Shown: positions 31,417-38,976 of the stretch, piece after piece
How positions within the stretch are numbered: the stretch's first letter is position 1
How the letters are laid out: every line of letters begins with the position of its first letter
Assembly (NCBI RefSeq): GCF_007859275.1
Contig: NZ_VOHC01000012.1
Location: 1-50,992 of the forward strand
DNA length: 50,992 nucleotides
Reading direction: 5' to 3'
From: Planomicrobium sp. CPCC 101079
Lineage (GTDB): Bacteria > Bacillota > Bacilli > Bacillales_A > Planococcaceae
The notes under the pieces: generated by a model
Database searches by the model: none
What the model saw: the letters and a program-made list of their open reading frames with translations, nothing else
What the model was told of the DNA's origin: nothing
Position numbers and translations under genes: made by a program

Positions 31417-31703
31417 GACTCGATAAATTTTTAAAAGTTTCGCGCTTGATCAAGCGCCGGACATTAGCGAAAGAAGTGGCCGACCAAGGGCGAATCACTG
31501 TAAACGGTACAAAAGCGAAAGCCAGCTCCGTCATCAAGGTAAACGACGAACTGCAAATCCGCTTTGGCCAAAAAGTGGTGACCGTCCGCGTTGACTTATT
31601 GAAAGAAAACGCGAAAAAAGAAGAAACCGCCAATATGTATACCATCTTGAAAGAAGAGAAGCTTGAAAAAATCGAACCGCAGTTTATCGATGACGAAGCG
31701 TAA
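31413..31703 (+). CDS. rqcP: RNA-binding S4 domain protein RqcP (Hsp15 family)
   Basis: It partners RqcH in ribosome quality control, holding the P-site tRNA during C-terminal alanine tailing on obstructed 50S subunits. The S4 domain occupies residues 1-60 ([28 protein letters not shown]). A charged C-terminal tail ends at 96 residues. The frame extends 42 bases upstream, but the conserved N-terminus and the ATGA overlap with mazG fix the start. In B. subtilis the sporulation genes yabP and yabQ follow; here a bidirectional terminator and the arginine cluster follow. Confidence 0.94.
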   Translation: MRLDKFLKVSRLIKRRTLAKEVADQGRITVNGTKAKASSVIKVNDELQIRFGQKVVTVRVDLLKENAKKEETANMYTILKEEKLEKIEPQFIDDEA

Positions 31704-31749
31704 GAGTTGCGCCGGACGCCTTAGAGTTTTTTTCAACTATAAAATAAAC

Positions 31750-31793
31750 TAAAAAGCTGTTCCATCACCCAAAGGGCGTTGGAACAGCTTTTT
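31750..31793. terminator. Bidirectional terminator between rqcP and argF
   Basis: AAAAAGCTGTTCCA pairs perfectly with TGGAACAGCTTTTT; the loop itself can form CCC/GGG. A on one side and T on the other serve the convergent rqcP and argF transcripts. Confidence 0.93.
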
Positions 31794-31798
31794 CTATA

Positions 31799-32749
31799 TT
31801 AATTATTCAATAACGCTACCAATAAGGCCTTTTGTGCGTGCAGGCGGTTTTCGGCTTCCTGGAAGATTACCGAGTTTGGGCCTTCCAATACGCCAGTCGT
31901 TACTTCTTCTTCACGGTGGGCAGGCAAGCAGTGCATGAAAATGTAATTTGGATTTGCATGCTGGACAAGCGCTTCGTTGACTTGGAAATTTTTGAAATGC
32001 TCTAAGCGTTCCAATGCTTCTTGTTCTTGGCCCATGCTAGCCCACACATCGGTGTAAATGACATCAGCCCCGGTGACCGCTTCAACAGGGTCTGCCGTTA
32101 CGTGAATGATAGCGCCAGTTTCTTTTGCGAATTTTTGTGCCAATGCCACCATTTCCAGTTTCGGGCTGTATCCAGCAGGTGCGGCAACTGTAATGTCCAT
32201 ACCGACTTTTGCCGCACCGATCATCAAGGAATTCGCCATATTATTGCCGTCTCCGATATATGCCATTTTCTTGCCTTGCAGCGAGCCGAACTGTTCCTGG
32301 ATCGTTAAAAGGTCCGCCAAAACTTGGCACGGATGGAAGTCATCGGTCAGTCCATTGATCACAGGGATAGAACTGTTGTCTGCCAGCTCCTGGACTGTTT
32401 CCTGTTCAAACGTACGGATCATGATGCCATCCAAATAACCTGACAAAACGCGCGCTGTATCGGCGATTGTTTCCCCGCGCCCCATCTGAATATCGCGTGT
32501 GCTCAAATACATGGCATGTCCGCCAAGCTGCAGCATGCCGGCTTCAAAAGAAACGCGTGTACGTGTCGAAGATTTTTCGAAAATCATGCCAAGCACTTTG
32601 TTTTGCAATAAAGGTGCATATTTGTTTTCAGGCTTTTTCAGTTCCGAAGCAAGCGACAGCAAGTCCAGTATTTCCTGCGAGCTATAATCCTTCAGCGATA
32701 ATAGGTGTTTTTGGCTGATTTTTGGGGCAAACGTTGAAGTCATTGTCAT
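31799..32749 (-). CDS. argF: Ornithine carbamoyltransferase
   Basis: It joins carbamoyl phosphate and ornithine to make citrulline in arginine synthesis. The carbamoyl phosphate motif STRTR is at 61-65, the ornithine/carbamoyl loop HPCQ is at 139-142, and HCLP is at 273-276. The 316 residues are typical of anabolic enzymes. AAAGGAGTG lies eight bases before the ATG, within the end of carB, and the genes overlap by four bases (ATGA). It is the last gene of carA-carB-argF and ends at a terminator shared with rqcP. Confidence 0.95.
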   Translation of the reverse strand: MTMTSTFAPKISQKHLLSLKDYSSQEILDLLSLASELKKPENKYAPLLQNKVLGMIFEKSSTRTRVSFEAGMLQLGGHAMYLSTRDIQMGRGETIADTARVLSGYLDGIMIRTFEQETVQELADNSSIPVINGLTDDFHPCQVLADLLTIQEQFGSLQGKKMAYIGDGNNMANSLMIGAAKVGMDITVAAPAGYSPKLEMVALAQKFAKETGAIIHVTADPVEAVTGADVIYTDVWASMGQEQEALERLEHFKNFQVNEALVQHANPNYIFMHCLPAHREEEVTTGVLEGPNSVIFQEAENRLHAQKALLVALLNN

Positions 32750-35700
32750 TTTACAAGCACTCCTTTGGTTGGGCCATGCACGGCATGGACATAATTTTCA
32801 AAAGCGTCGACCGTTTCTCCGCGTGTCCACACGTGAAGGCGATGAATAGCGGCAAGAGACGCTTGGACTTTATCCGGGTTCGGCGTCAAATCAATATAAG
32901 CTGTTTTCGAATCGGTTTTCAGCCACTCTTTGAATGGCAAGTCGGCTTCTGTAAAAAATGTAAAACCTCGTGATTCCCAGAAGGATTTATCAATAAAGCC
33001 GAGTGACGGCTCAGTGGCAAAAACGGTCCCGCCAGACTGCAAATCTGCCAGTTGCTGAGAAGCGCCTTTTAATGCTTTGTACATAGCGATTGATGCATCG
33101 CTATCAGAGCCGATTACTTCTCCGGTAGACATCATTTCAGGAGACAGAACTGGTGAAAGCCCTGGAAGCTTAATGTGCGAAAAAACCGGTGCTTTGACTG
33201 TGAAGTCAGGCTGTCCGTTGTACAATTTGTCGATGCCAAGTTCCTCGAAAGAGGCGCCGAGCATCAAGGCGGTAGCCAGCTGGACGAGCGGAACGTCTGT
33301 CACTTTAGAACTGATTGGCACAGTCCGTGATGCCCGTGGGTTGATTTCCATGACAAACAATTGGTCTTGCTCGTAAACGAATTGGATGTTGAACAAGCCT
33401 TTGTAGTCCATGTTTTTCGCGATATGCCGGGCCGTATCGGCCAGTTTGTCCAGCGCAGCTTGCGTTAAGGAAATTGGCGGCGTGATGGAAATGCTGTCGC
33501 CCGAGTGTACGCCAGTACCTTCAATATGTTCAAAGATAGCCGACACCCATACGTTTTCGCCGTCCGATAAAATATCCGCTTCCGCTTCTTTTCCGGTGAT
33601 GAAATGGTCGACCAATATCGGGAAAGTCATTGTCATCTTCTGGAGCCATGCAGCAAGTTCTTGTTCACTATGCAAAACGGTCATGCCTTTGCCGCCAATC
33701 ACATAGGACGGGCGCAGCAGCACTGGATAGCCGAGCTGTTCGGCATAGGCCGCGACTTCGGACGCTTCGCTTGCTGTGAAACTAGGGATGGACGGCAGCC
33801 CAATTGATTCAAGGAAGGCGTAAAAGCGGTCGCGGTCTTCCATTTGGTCAAGAATGTCAACAGCAGAGCCGAGAATGGTAATGCCTGCTTGTTCCAGTTC
33901 TGCCGCCACATTGAGTGATGTCTGGCCGCCGAACTGGGCAATTACTTGAGTGATGCCTTCAAAATCCAGCACATTTAAAATGTCTTCCGTAGTCAATGGT
34001 TCGAAATACAGCGCATCCGCCACTTCGTAATCCGTACTGACAGTTTCGGGGTTGTTGTTGATCATGATGGCTTCATAGCCCAACTTTTGCAAAGCTAAAA
34101 TGCTGTGGACGCAGCAATAATCAAATTCAATGCCTTGGCCGATGCGGATTGGGCCAGATCCGATAACTGCCACTTTTTTTCGGTTCACGGAGCGTTCATC
34201 AGAAGAGCCGGTCCATGTGGAATAGAAATAGTTTGTCTGCGAGCGGAACTCCGCTGCGCAAGTGTCGATGACCCGATAAGCCGGAAGCAAGTTCCAGCAT
34301 TTTCGCTGTCCCCAAATCTCAGAAGCGGAAATGCCCCATATGGCCGCCAATTGCTGATCGCTGAATCCAAGCGCTTTTGCTTCGAGCAGCCGCTTAGGCG
34401 TCATGCTGTTCCATGTCAGCTTCTGCAAATTTTGCCATTCATCAACGATGCGTGATAAAACATACAGGAAATACGGGGAGATTGCAGTTGCGTCATGCAA
34501 GTCTTCCATGCTTTTGCCGCGGATCAGCAATTCAAGTAAGACGAAAAGCCGGCGGTCATCCGCTTCGATGGCCAGCTGTTCCAGCTCCTCTGTCGGTACA
34601 TCGGCAAGTGCAGGCAGCCGGAAGCCGTCAAGTGGGATGTCGAGAGAACGGATAGCTTTCTGGAACGCTGCTTCCATGCTTCGCTCAATTGCCATCACTT
34701 CGCCGGTCGCTTTCATTTGCGTGCCAAGCTTGCGGTTGGCGTTTTGGAATTGATCGAATGGCCAGCGTGGAATCTTCACCACTGCATAATCCAATGCCGG
34801 TTCAAAGCTTGCGAATGTTGTACCGGTTACCGGGTTTTTCAGTTCGGCAAGACTATAGCCGACCGCAAGTTTTGCGGCGATTTTGGCAATCGGATAGCCG
34901 GTCGCCTTAGATGCAAGGGCTGAAGAGCGGCTGACCCGGGGATTGACTTCGATCAAGTAATAAGCGGATGTTTCCGGATGCAAAGCGAATTGCACATTGC
35001 ACGCACCGATAATGCCTAGCGCATCGATAATGTTGATGGCAGAAGTGCGCAGCATATGGTATTCCCGGTCTGTCATGGTCTGGCTCGGAGCCACTACAAT
35101 CGAATCGCCGGTATGGACGCCGACCGGGTCCATATTTTCCATATTGCAGACGGTGATGCAAGTGCCATTTGCATCGCGCATCACTTCATATTCGATTTCC
35201 TTGAAACCGGCAATGCTTTTTTCAACAAGGCATTGTTGAATTGGGCTAGCGCTGAGCCCCTGTGTGACAAGAGATATGTAGGTCTCTTCATCTTGGGCGA
35301 TGCCGCCTCCAAAGCCACCAAGAGTATAGGCCGGGCGGACGATGAGCGGATAGCCGACTTGTCCGGCAAACTCCAGCGCACTGTCAGTGGAATAAACGAT
35401 GTCGCTGCTCGGTACCGGTTCACCGAGCTTGTTCATCAACGAGCGGAATTGTTCGCGGTCTTCTGCTTGTTTGATGGAAGCGATGTTGGTGCCAAGAAGC
35501 GCAACTCCGTATTTCGATAAAATGCCGGCCTCGGACAAAGCCATCGCGAGATTCAATCCGGTTTGGCCGCCGACTGTTGCCAGCAGTCCGTCCGGGCGTT
35601 CCGCTTCAATGATGGCTGTTACATTTTCCACGGTTAAAGGTTCAAAATAAACTTTATCTGAAACGGTTTTATCGGTCATGATTGTGGCGGGGTTGTTATT

Positions 35701-35841
35701 GACCAATACCACATGGAGGCCTTCTTCTTTCAATGCTCTGCAAGCTTGTGTACCGGAATAATCAAATTCAGCGGCTTGTCCAATAACGATGGCGCCTGAA
35801 CCGATGACCAATACTTTTTTAATGCCTTGTTGTTTAGGCAT
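32746..35841 (-). CDS. carB: Carbamoyl-phosphate synthase, arginine-specific large subunit
   Basis: It makes carbamoyl phosphate from bicarbonate, ATP and ammonia supplied by CarA. It has two homologous ATP-grasp halves (about 1-400 and 550-930), each with a start motif KKVLVIGSGAIVIGQ / KKVAVIGSGPIRIGQ. The oligomerisation domain is between them and a short MGS-like C-terminal allosteric domain follows. At 1031 residues it is shorter than the pyrimidine-type PyrAB (about 1070), which with the argF linkage argues for the arginine-specific enzyme. Its start overlaps the end of carA by eight bases. Confidence 0.93.
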   Translation of the reverse strand: MPKQQGIKKVLVIGSGAIVIGQAAEFDYSGTQACRALKEEGLHVVLVNNNPATIMTDKTVSDKVYFEPLTVENVTAIIEAERPDGLLATVGGQTGLNLAMALSEAGILSKYGVALLGTNIASIKQAEDREQFRSLMNKLGEPVPSSDIVYSTDSALEFAGQVGYPLIVRPAYTLGGFGGGIAQDEETYISLVTQGLSASPIQQCLVEKSIAGFKEIEYEVMRDANGTCITVCNMENMDPVGVHTGDSIVVAPSQTMTDREYHMLRTSAINIIDALGIIGACNVQFALHPETSAYYLIEVNPRVSRSSALASKATGYPIAKIAAKLAVGYSLAELKNPVTGTTFASFEPALDYAVVKIPRWPFDQFQNANRKLGTQMKATGEVMAIERSMEAAFQKAIRSLDIPLDGFRLPALADVPTEELEQLAIEADDRRLFVLLELLIRGKSMEDLHDATAISPYFLYVLSRIVDEWQNLQKLTWNSMTPKRLLEAKALGFSDQQLAAIWGISASEIWGQRKCWNLLPAYRVIDTCAAEFRSQTNYFYSTWTGSSDERSVNRKKVAVIGSGPIRIGQGIEFDYCCVHSILALQKLGYEAIMINNNPETVSTDYEVADALYFEPLTTEDILNVLDFEGITQVIAQFGGQTSLNVAAELEQAGITILGSAVDILDQMEDRDRFYAFLESIGLPSIPSFTASEASEVAAYAEQLGYPVLLRPSYVIGGKGMTVLHSEQELAAWLQKMTMTFPILVDHFITGKEAEADILSDGENVWVSAIFEHIEGTGVHSGDSISITPPISLTQAALDKLADTARHIAKNMDYKGLFNIQFVYEQDQLFVMEINPRASRTVPISSKVTDVPLVQLATALMLGASFEELGIDKLYNGQPDFTVKAPVFSHIKLPGLSPVLSPEMMSTGEVIGSDSDASIAMYKALKGASQQLADLQSGGTVFATEPSLGFIDKSFWESRGFTFFTEADLPFKEWLKTDSKTAYIDLTPNPDKVQASLAAIHRLHVWTRGETVDAFENYVHAVHGPTKGVLVK

Positions 35842-36904
35842 GAATTTTCACCTTCTTTTTCTGTTGGATCGCCAAAATAAATTGGTCGAATAATTCAAGA
35901 TGCTCAGCAGGACCGGGCGCTGCTTCCGGATGGAACTGTACCGTCATCAAGGGAAGCGCCGGATGATACAGGCCTTCAATGCTGCTGTCGTTGACGTTTG
36001 TGTAAAGAACAGCAAGCGGCGTTTGCCCAAGGCTTGCTTCCTCTACTACATAACTATGGTTTTGGGAGCTCATACTGACTTGTCCGGTTTTAAGATTCAT
36101 TACCGGATGGTTGGCTCCTCGGTGGCCGTATGGCAATTTTGCTGTTTTCGCCCCAAAAGCAGAAGCCAGTACTTGATGTCCAAGACAAATGCCGAATGAA
36201 GGATAGCGTTCTGCCCAATCCCTGTAAACGGGGAAGAGGGCTTCGAGCGCAGCGGGATCTCCCGGACCGTTTGAAAACAACAAACCGTCCACTTGCAAGG
36301 CATCCAATTTTTCGGTTGATATGGTGTGAGGCAGGATGCTGACTTTACAGTTTCGCTGCAGCAATTCCTCCAGTATGGAAGATTTGTAGTGAAAGTCGAT
36401 TAGTCCGATATGTGGATGTCCTTCTCCTGATTGAACAACCTCCTGTTGTTTTTGCTCATCGGCAAAAAACTGGGTCTGTATAGGTTTCCATACGTCCGGA
36501 AGCGCTCCTGCAGGGCTCAAATGCGATTGCATGGTGCCGGCTTCGCGCACCATTTTGATAATGGAGCGCGTATCAGCGCCGCTTAATATCGGAACACCAG
36601 CACGTTTAGCAAATTCAGCAAGTGCCATGGCGCCTTTTTCAATCGGCCCCTCGTATAGCTCTGCGACGACGATGCCGGCAGCTTGAATTTTTTTTGACTG
36701 AATATGTTTTGCCTGGATGCCGTATTGCCCAATTAATGGATAAGAAAAGACGACGATTTGGCTTTTGTAAGATGGATCGGTCAATACCTCTTCATAGCCC
36801 GTCATTCCGGTATAAAATACAACTTCACCTTGGATTTCCGTATCAATGCCGTGCCAATGTCCTGTAAATGTTTGCCCATTTGAAAGTGTCAGCATGCCTG
36901 ACAT
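35834..36904 (-). CDS. carA: Carbamoyl-phosphate synthase, arginine-specific small (glutaminase) subunit
   Basis: It hydrolyses glutamine and channels ammonia to CarB. The class I amidotransferase triad is visible: C240 in FGICLGHQ, and H325 and E327 in VQFHPEA. The N-terminal CPSase domain begins GMLTLSNGQTFTGHW. An ATG at 36919 is in frame, but GGAG at 36917-36914 is nine bases from ATG 36904, which is chosen (356 aa). It is the first gene of the arginine operon; a consensus promoter lies about 110 bases upstream. Confidence 0.94.
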   Translation of the reverse strand: MSGMLTLSNGQTFTGHWHGIDTEIQGEVVFYTGMTGYEEVLTDPSYKSQIVVFSYPLIGQYGIQAKHIQSKKIQAAGIVVAELYEGPIEKGAMALAEFAKRAGVPILSGADTRSIIKMVREAGTMQSHLSPAGALPDVWKPIQTQFFADEQKQQEVVQSGEGHPHIGLIDFHYKSSILEELLQRNCKVSILPHTISTEKLDALQVDGLLFSNGPGDPAALEALFPVYRDWAERYPSFGICLGHQVLASAFGAKTAKLPYGHRGANHPVMNLKTGQVSMSSQNHSYVVEEASLGQTPLAVLYTNVNDSSIEGLYHPALPLMTVQFHPEAAPGPAEHLELFDQFILAIQQKKKVKIHA

Positions 36905-36915
36905 AATTTCACACT

Positions 36916-36933
36916 CCATTTCTTTTATTCATT
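36916..36933 (-). promoter_or_regulatory. Candidate arginine-repressor half-site near the carA start
   Basis: On the minus strand ATGAATAAAA matches the left half of the Bacillus ARG box (CATGAATAAAAATKCAAK); the right half is poor. It covers the region of the carA ribosome site. Confidence 0.3.
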
Positions 36934-37015
36934 GATAATGCATATTTATAAATCCTCTTTTTCGTGAAAACAGTATCTTATTAATAAAACAAACAAGATG
37001 CCTCTAGTAGGTTGT

Positions 37016-37044
37016 ATTATAGAACTGCATAAAAATTAAGTCAA
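37016..37044 (-). promoter_or_regulatory. Sigma-A promoter of carA-carB-argF
   Basis: Minus strand: TTGACT (37044-37039), 17-base spacer, TATAAT (37021-37016). The start is expected near 37009, leaving a leader of about 105 bases. Confidence 0.82.
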
Positions 37045-37063
37045 TAGTATTTTTATAAATGTA

Positions 37064-37081
37064 TATGAATAAAATAAAAAT
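37064..37081 (+). promoter_or_regulatory. Second candidate arginine-repressor half-site
   Basis: ATGAATAAAA again, with 13 of 18 positions matching the ARG-box consensus, located just upstream of the carA -35. With the first copy it would bracket the promoter. AT richness makes chance matches possible. Confidence 0.3.
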
Positions 37082-37154
37082 GGGCTTTCCAGGTGGTTTG
37101 CGGGAAAAATAGTAAGAACTGCAAAAAAAACTTATAAAAATTCATCTTTTCATG

Positions 37155-37160
37155 TATAAT
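37155..37160 (+). promoter_or_regulatory. Possible -10 of the divIC promoter
   Basis: TATAAT stands 35 bases before divIC; the -35 at the expected distance is weak (TTATAA). Confidence 0.35.
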
Positions 37161-37195
37161 GGCATCAAAGTCAGTCGGAGGGGGGGAAACAAGTC

Positions 37196-37606
37196 ATGGG
37201 TTTGAAGAGAGAAACAAAAGCGGAAGGTCGCGAAGTCACTTCAATTCGCAATGACTATGTCCGCTCGGTCGAACGCCAAGAGCAGCGCCAGAAAGCTCAT
37301 AAAGTCCGGCTGTTTAGACGGCTGTCGGTTTTCGGGTTACTTGTCGTATTGACCAGTATATGGATCGGCTCGACACTTCATGCTCAATCACAGACTCTTT
37401 CTGAAAAAGAACAGCTGCATAAAGAAGCGCTGGTCACACTTCAGGAAGTGGAGCAAGAGCAGGAGAAATTAAAAGAACAAATTGTTCTATTAAATGATGA
37501 CGAATATTTAGCGAAACTTGCCCGTAAAGAATACTTTTTATCCGAAGATGGAGAAATTATTTTTACGGTTCCAAAAACAGAAGAAAAAGCCGATGAAAAA
37601 GAGTAG
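37196..37606 (+). CDS. divIC: Cell division protein DivIC (FtsB-like)
   Basis: It is a bitopic division protein that forms a complex with FtsL and DivIB and activates septal wall synthesis. It has a basic cytoplasmic N-terminus (1-41), one membrane segment (42-60), an extracellular coiled coil (about 64-100, with many E, Q and L heptads) and a short C-terminal DivIC domain (YLAKLARKEYFLSEDGEIIF). The 136 residues are normal. The ATG follows a G-rich GGAGGGGGG ribosome site. It is in its B. subtilis position before yabR, though yabP and yabQ are replaced by the arginine genes. Confidence 0.93.
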   Translation: MGLKRETKAEGREVTSIRNDYVRSVERQEQRQKAHKVRLFRRLSVFGLLVVLTSIWIGSTLHAQSQTLSEKEQLHKEALVTLQEVEQEQEKLKEQIVLLNDDEYLAKLARKEYFLSEDGEIIFTVPKTEEKADEKE

Positions 37607-37627
37607 TCAGTTGACACTCTTTTTTTC
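37596..37627 (+). terminator. divIC terminator
   Basis: AAAAAGAGT and GTC pair with GAC and ACTCTTTTT across one bulged A, loop AGTT, followed by T. The divIC stop codon is inside the stem. Confidence 0.7.
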
Positions 37628-37638
37628 ATGGTTATAAT
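37611..37638 (+). promoter_or_regulatory. Sigma-A promoter of yabR
   Basis: Both hexamers are consensus: TTGACA, 16-base spacer, TATAAT. The -35 lies inside the 3' half of the divIC terminator hairpin. Confidence 0.82.
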
Positions 37639-37722
37639 TAAAAGTGGGAATAGTCCCGTTTATAACGTTTATATGACACTGGAATAGAGTCATCTTAATT
37701 TTTAAGGAGGAGCATTTTTTTT

Positions 37723-38151
37723 ATGTCGATTGAAGTAGGTAGCAAGTTAGAAGGAAAAGTTACAGGTATTACAAATTTCGGAGCGTTCGTTCAGCTTCCG
37801 ACTGGTGCAACTGGCCTCGTGCATATAAGTGAAGTCGCTGACAATTATGTCAAAGACATCAATGACCACCTTAAAGTTGGCGAAATGGTTGAAGTTAAAG
37901 TGATGAATGTAGAAGCAGACGGCAAAATCGGCCTTTCCATTCGCAAAGCGAAACCGCAGCCAGAAGGCGCAACAACAACTGCTCGTCCACAACGTCCACG
38001 CCCAAGCAATAATCGTTCATTCGAACGCGCGCCAAAAGAAAATTTTGAAACAAAAATGGCGAAATTCTTGAAAGACAGTGAAGAAAACATTTCGACTTTG
38101 AAACGTGCTACAGAATCTAAGCGTGGCGGCCGTGGTGCAAGAAGAGGATAA
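37723..38151 (+). CDS. yabR: S1-domain RNA-binding protein (YabR)
   Basis: This is a general-stress-protein-13-like single S1 domain (about 5-75; GSKLEGKVTGITNFGAFVQLP, GLVHISEVADNYVKD), followed by a proline/arginine-rich linker (about 85-105) and a basic Gly/Arg C-terminus. It probably binds ribosomal or mRNA; the exact role is unknown. AAGGAGG is 12 bases before the ATG, a longer spacing than usual. The leader contains a small ATGAC/GTCAT hairpin before the ribosome site. It is monocistronic with its own promoter and terminator. Confidence 0.88.
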   Translation: MSIEVGSKLEGKVTGITNFGAFVQLPTGATGLVHISEVADNYVKDINDHLKVGEMVEVKVMNVEADGKIGLSIRKAKPQPEGATTTARPQRPRPSNNRSFERAPKENFETKMAKFLKDSEENISTLKRATESKRGGRGARRG

Positions 38152-38213
38152 CTTGCTAGCTGTTTTAATGGCATAGGAAAATGCTTCGATACAGCTGAAC
38201 AAATTTAAATTAG

Positions 38214-38243
38214 AACGCTTCTCACCAGGGAAGCGTTTTTTTT
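38214..38243 (+). terminator. yabR terminator
   Basis: AACGCTTC pairs with GAAGCGTT (loop TCACCAGG), followed by more than seven T. Confidence 0.92.
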
Positions 38244-38273
38244 ATCAAAAAATTTGTTGGGAGTGTGAGAAGG

Positions 38274-38735
38274 ATGGAGAAAACTCAAGTGCTGGAAGCC
38301 TACAAGGAGTATGAAGTTTACTTGGCGTCACTTCAAACCGCAATCCAAGATGAAAAAGTAGCCCATACTCCGTTTACGGAAGGCAAATGGTCCGTTGCCC
38401 AAATCGTCATGCATCTCGCTGAATGGGATCGCTTTGTCCGGGAGGAACGCCTTCCTCAGATGAAAGAAGACGCCAACATTGAAGGATTTGAAGATGTCGA
38501 TGAATTTAATCGGAAAGCGGTAGAAGGCGTCGAAGAAATGAAATTCCCCAAAATTCTAGCTCATGCTCAGCAAGAACGGGCTTTGCTGCGGCAAGCCATT
38601 GAAGGAATGGATGAGTCCAATTGGCATGCCCGCTTTACGGCTGGCGGCAAAGAAACTTCCCCGTCGGATTATTTTGCTGGAATGCTTGAGCACGACCATC
38701 ACCACATCGAGCAAATCAACTCTTTTTTAACGTAA
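38274..38735 (+). CDS. DinB-fold (DfsA/YfiT-like) putative metal-dependent protein
   Basis: This four-helix-bundle protein of the DinB/DUF664-like superfamily has 153 residues. The probable metal histidines are in VMHLAEWD (about residue 48) and in the C-terminal EHDHHHIEQI. Members include thiol transferases that use bacillithiol and DNA-damage-induced proteins of unknown function, so no reaction can be assigned. The frame starts at GTG 38265, but GGGAGTG has the right spacing (eight bases) for ATG 38274. It occupies the yabR-tilS interval, where B. subtilis has tRNA genes and spoIIE, and no orthologue at this locus is known to me. Confidence 0.8.
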   Translation: MEKTQVLEAYKEYEVYLASLQTAIQDEKVAHTPFTEGKWSVAQIVMHLAEWDRFVREERLPQMKEDANIEGFEDVDEFNRKAVEGVEEMKFPKILAHAQQERALLRQAIEGMDESNWHARFTAGGKETSPSDYFAGMLEHDHHHIEQINSFLT

Positions 38736-38768
38736 AAAAAAGCAGCGCCCAAAAGGGACACTGCTTTA
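38734..38768 (-). terminator. Terminator of tRNA-Met (minus strand)
   Basis: Read on the minus strand, AAAGCAG pairs with CTGCTTT, with an inner CCC/GGG pairing, and ends in eight T. It lies 14 bases after the tRNA and converges with the DinB-fold gene; on the plus strand no T tract is present. Confidence 0.78.
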
Positions 38769-38782
38769 AAGAAAAATTAAAA

Positions 38783-38856
38783 TGGCGGCAGAGGGGATCG
38801 AACCCCCGACCTTACGGGTATGAACCGTACGCTCTAGCCAGCTGAGCTACGCCGCC
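38783..38856 (-). tRNA. tRNA-Met (CAU), elongator type
   Basis: A complete cloverleaf reads from 38856 to 38783: acceptor GGCGGCG/TGCCGCC, D arm AGCTCAGCTGG, anticodon loop TTCATAC with anticodon CAT, T arm with GGTTCGATCC, discriminator A. It is almost identical to the B. subtilis elongator tRNA-Met. A tRNA-Ile2 (k2C) or initiator is less likely: the acceptor has a normal G1-C72 pair. No CCA is encoded; TTT follows the discriminator. Confidence 0.95.
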
Positions 38857-38876
38857 TTGTTCAAGCGAACTTTAAT

Positions 38877-38905
38877 AGCATACTATCGAACAGAAAATGT
38901 GTCAA
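38877..38905 (-). promoter_or_regulatory. Promoter of tRNA-Met
   Basis: Minus strand: TTGACA (38905-38900), 17-base spacer, TATGCT (38882-38877), with the start about 14 bases before the mature tRNA. Confidence 0.75.
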
Positions 38906-38976
38906 CGAAATTTTTAAAAGTTTTTGCTTGGCACATGGATCTTTGAAACGGAATGCAGGTTTTTAGAGGTGAAGAA

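Noticed and set aside
32746..36919. The carbamoyl-phosphate synthase as the pyrimidine-regulated PyrAA/PyrAB.
   Set aside because: The large subunit is about 40 residues short of PyrAB, it is fused in an operon with argF, and no pyr genes or PyrR attenuator are nearby.
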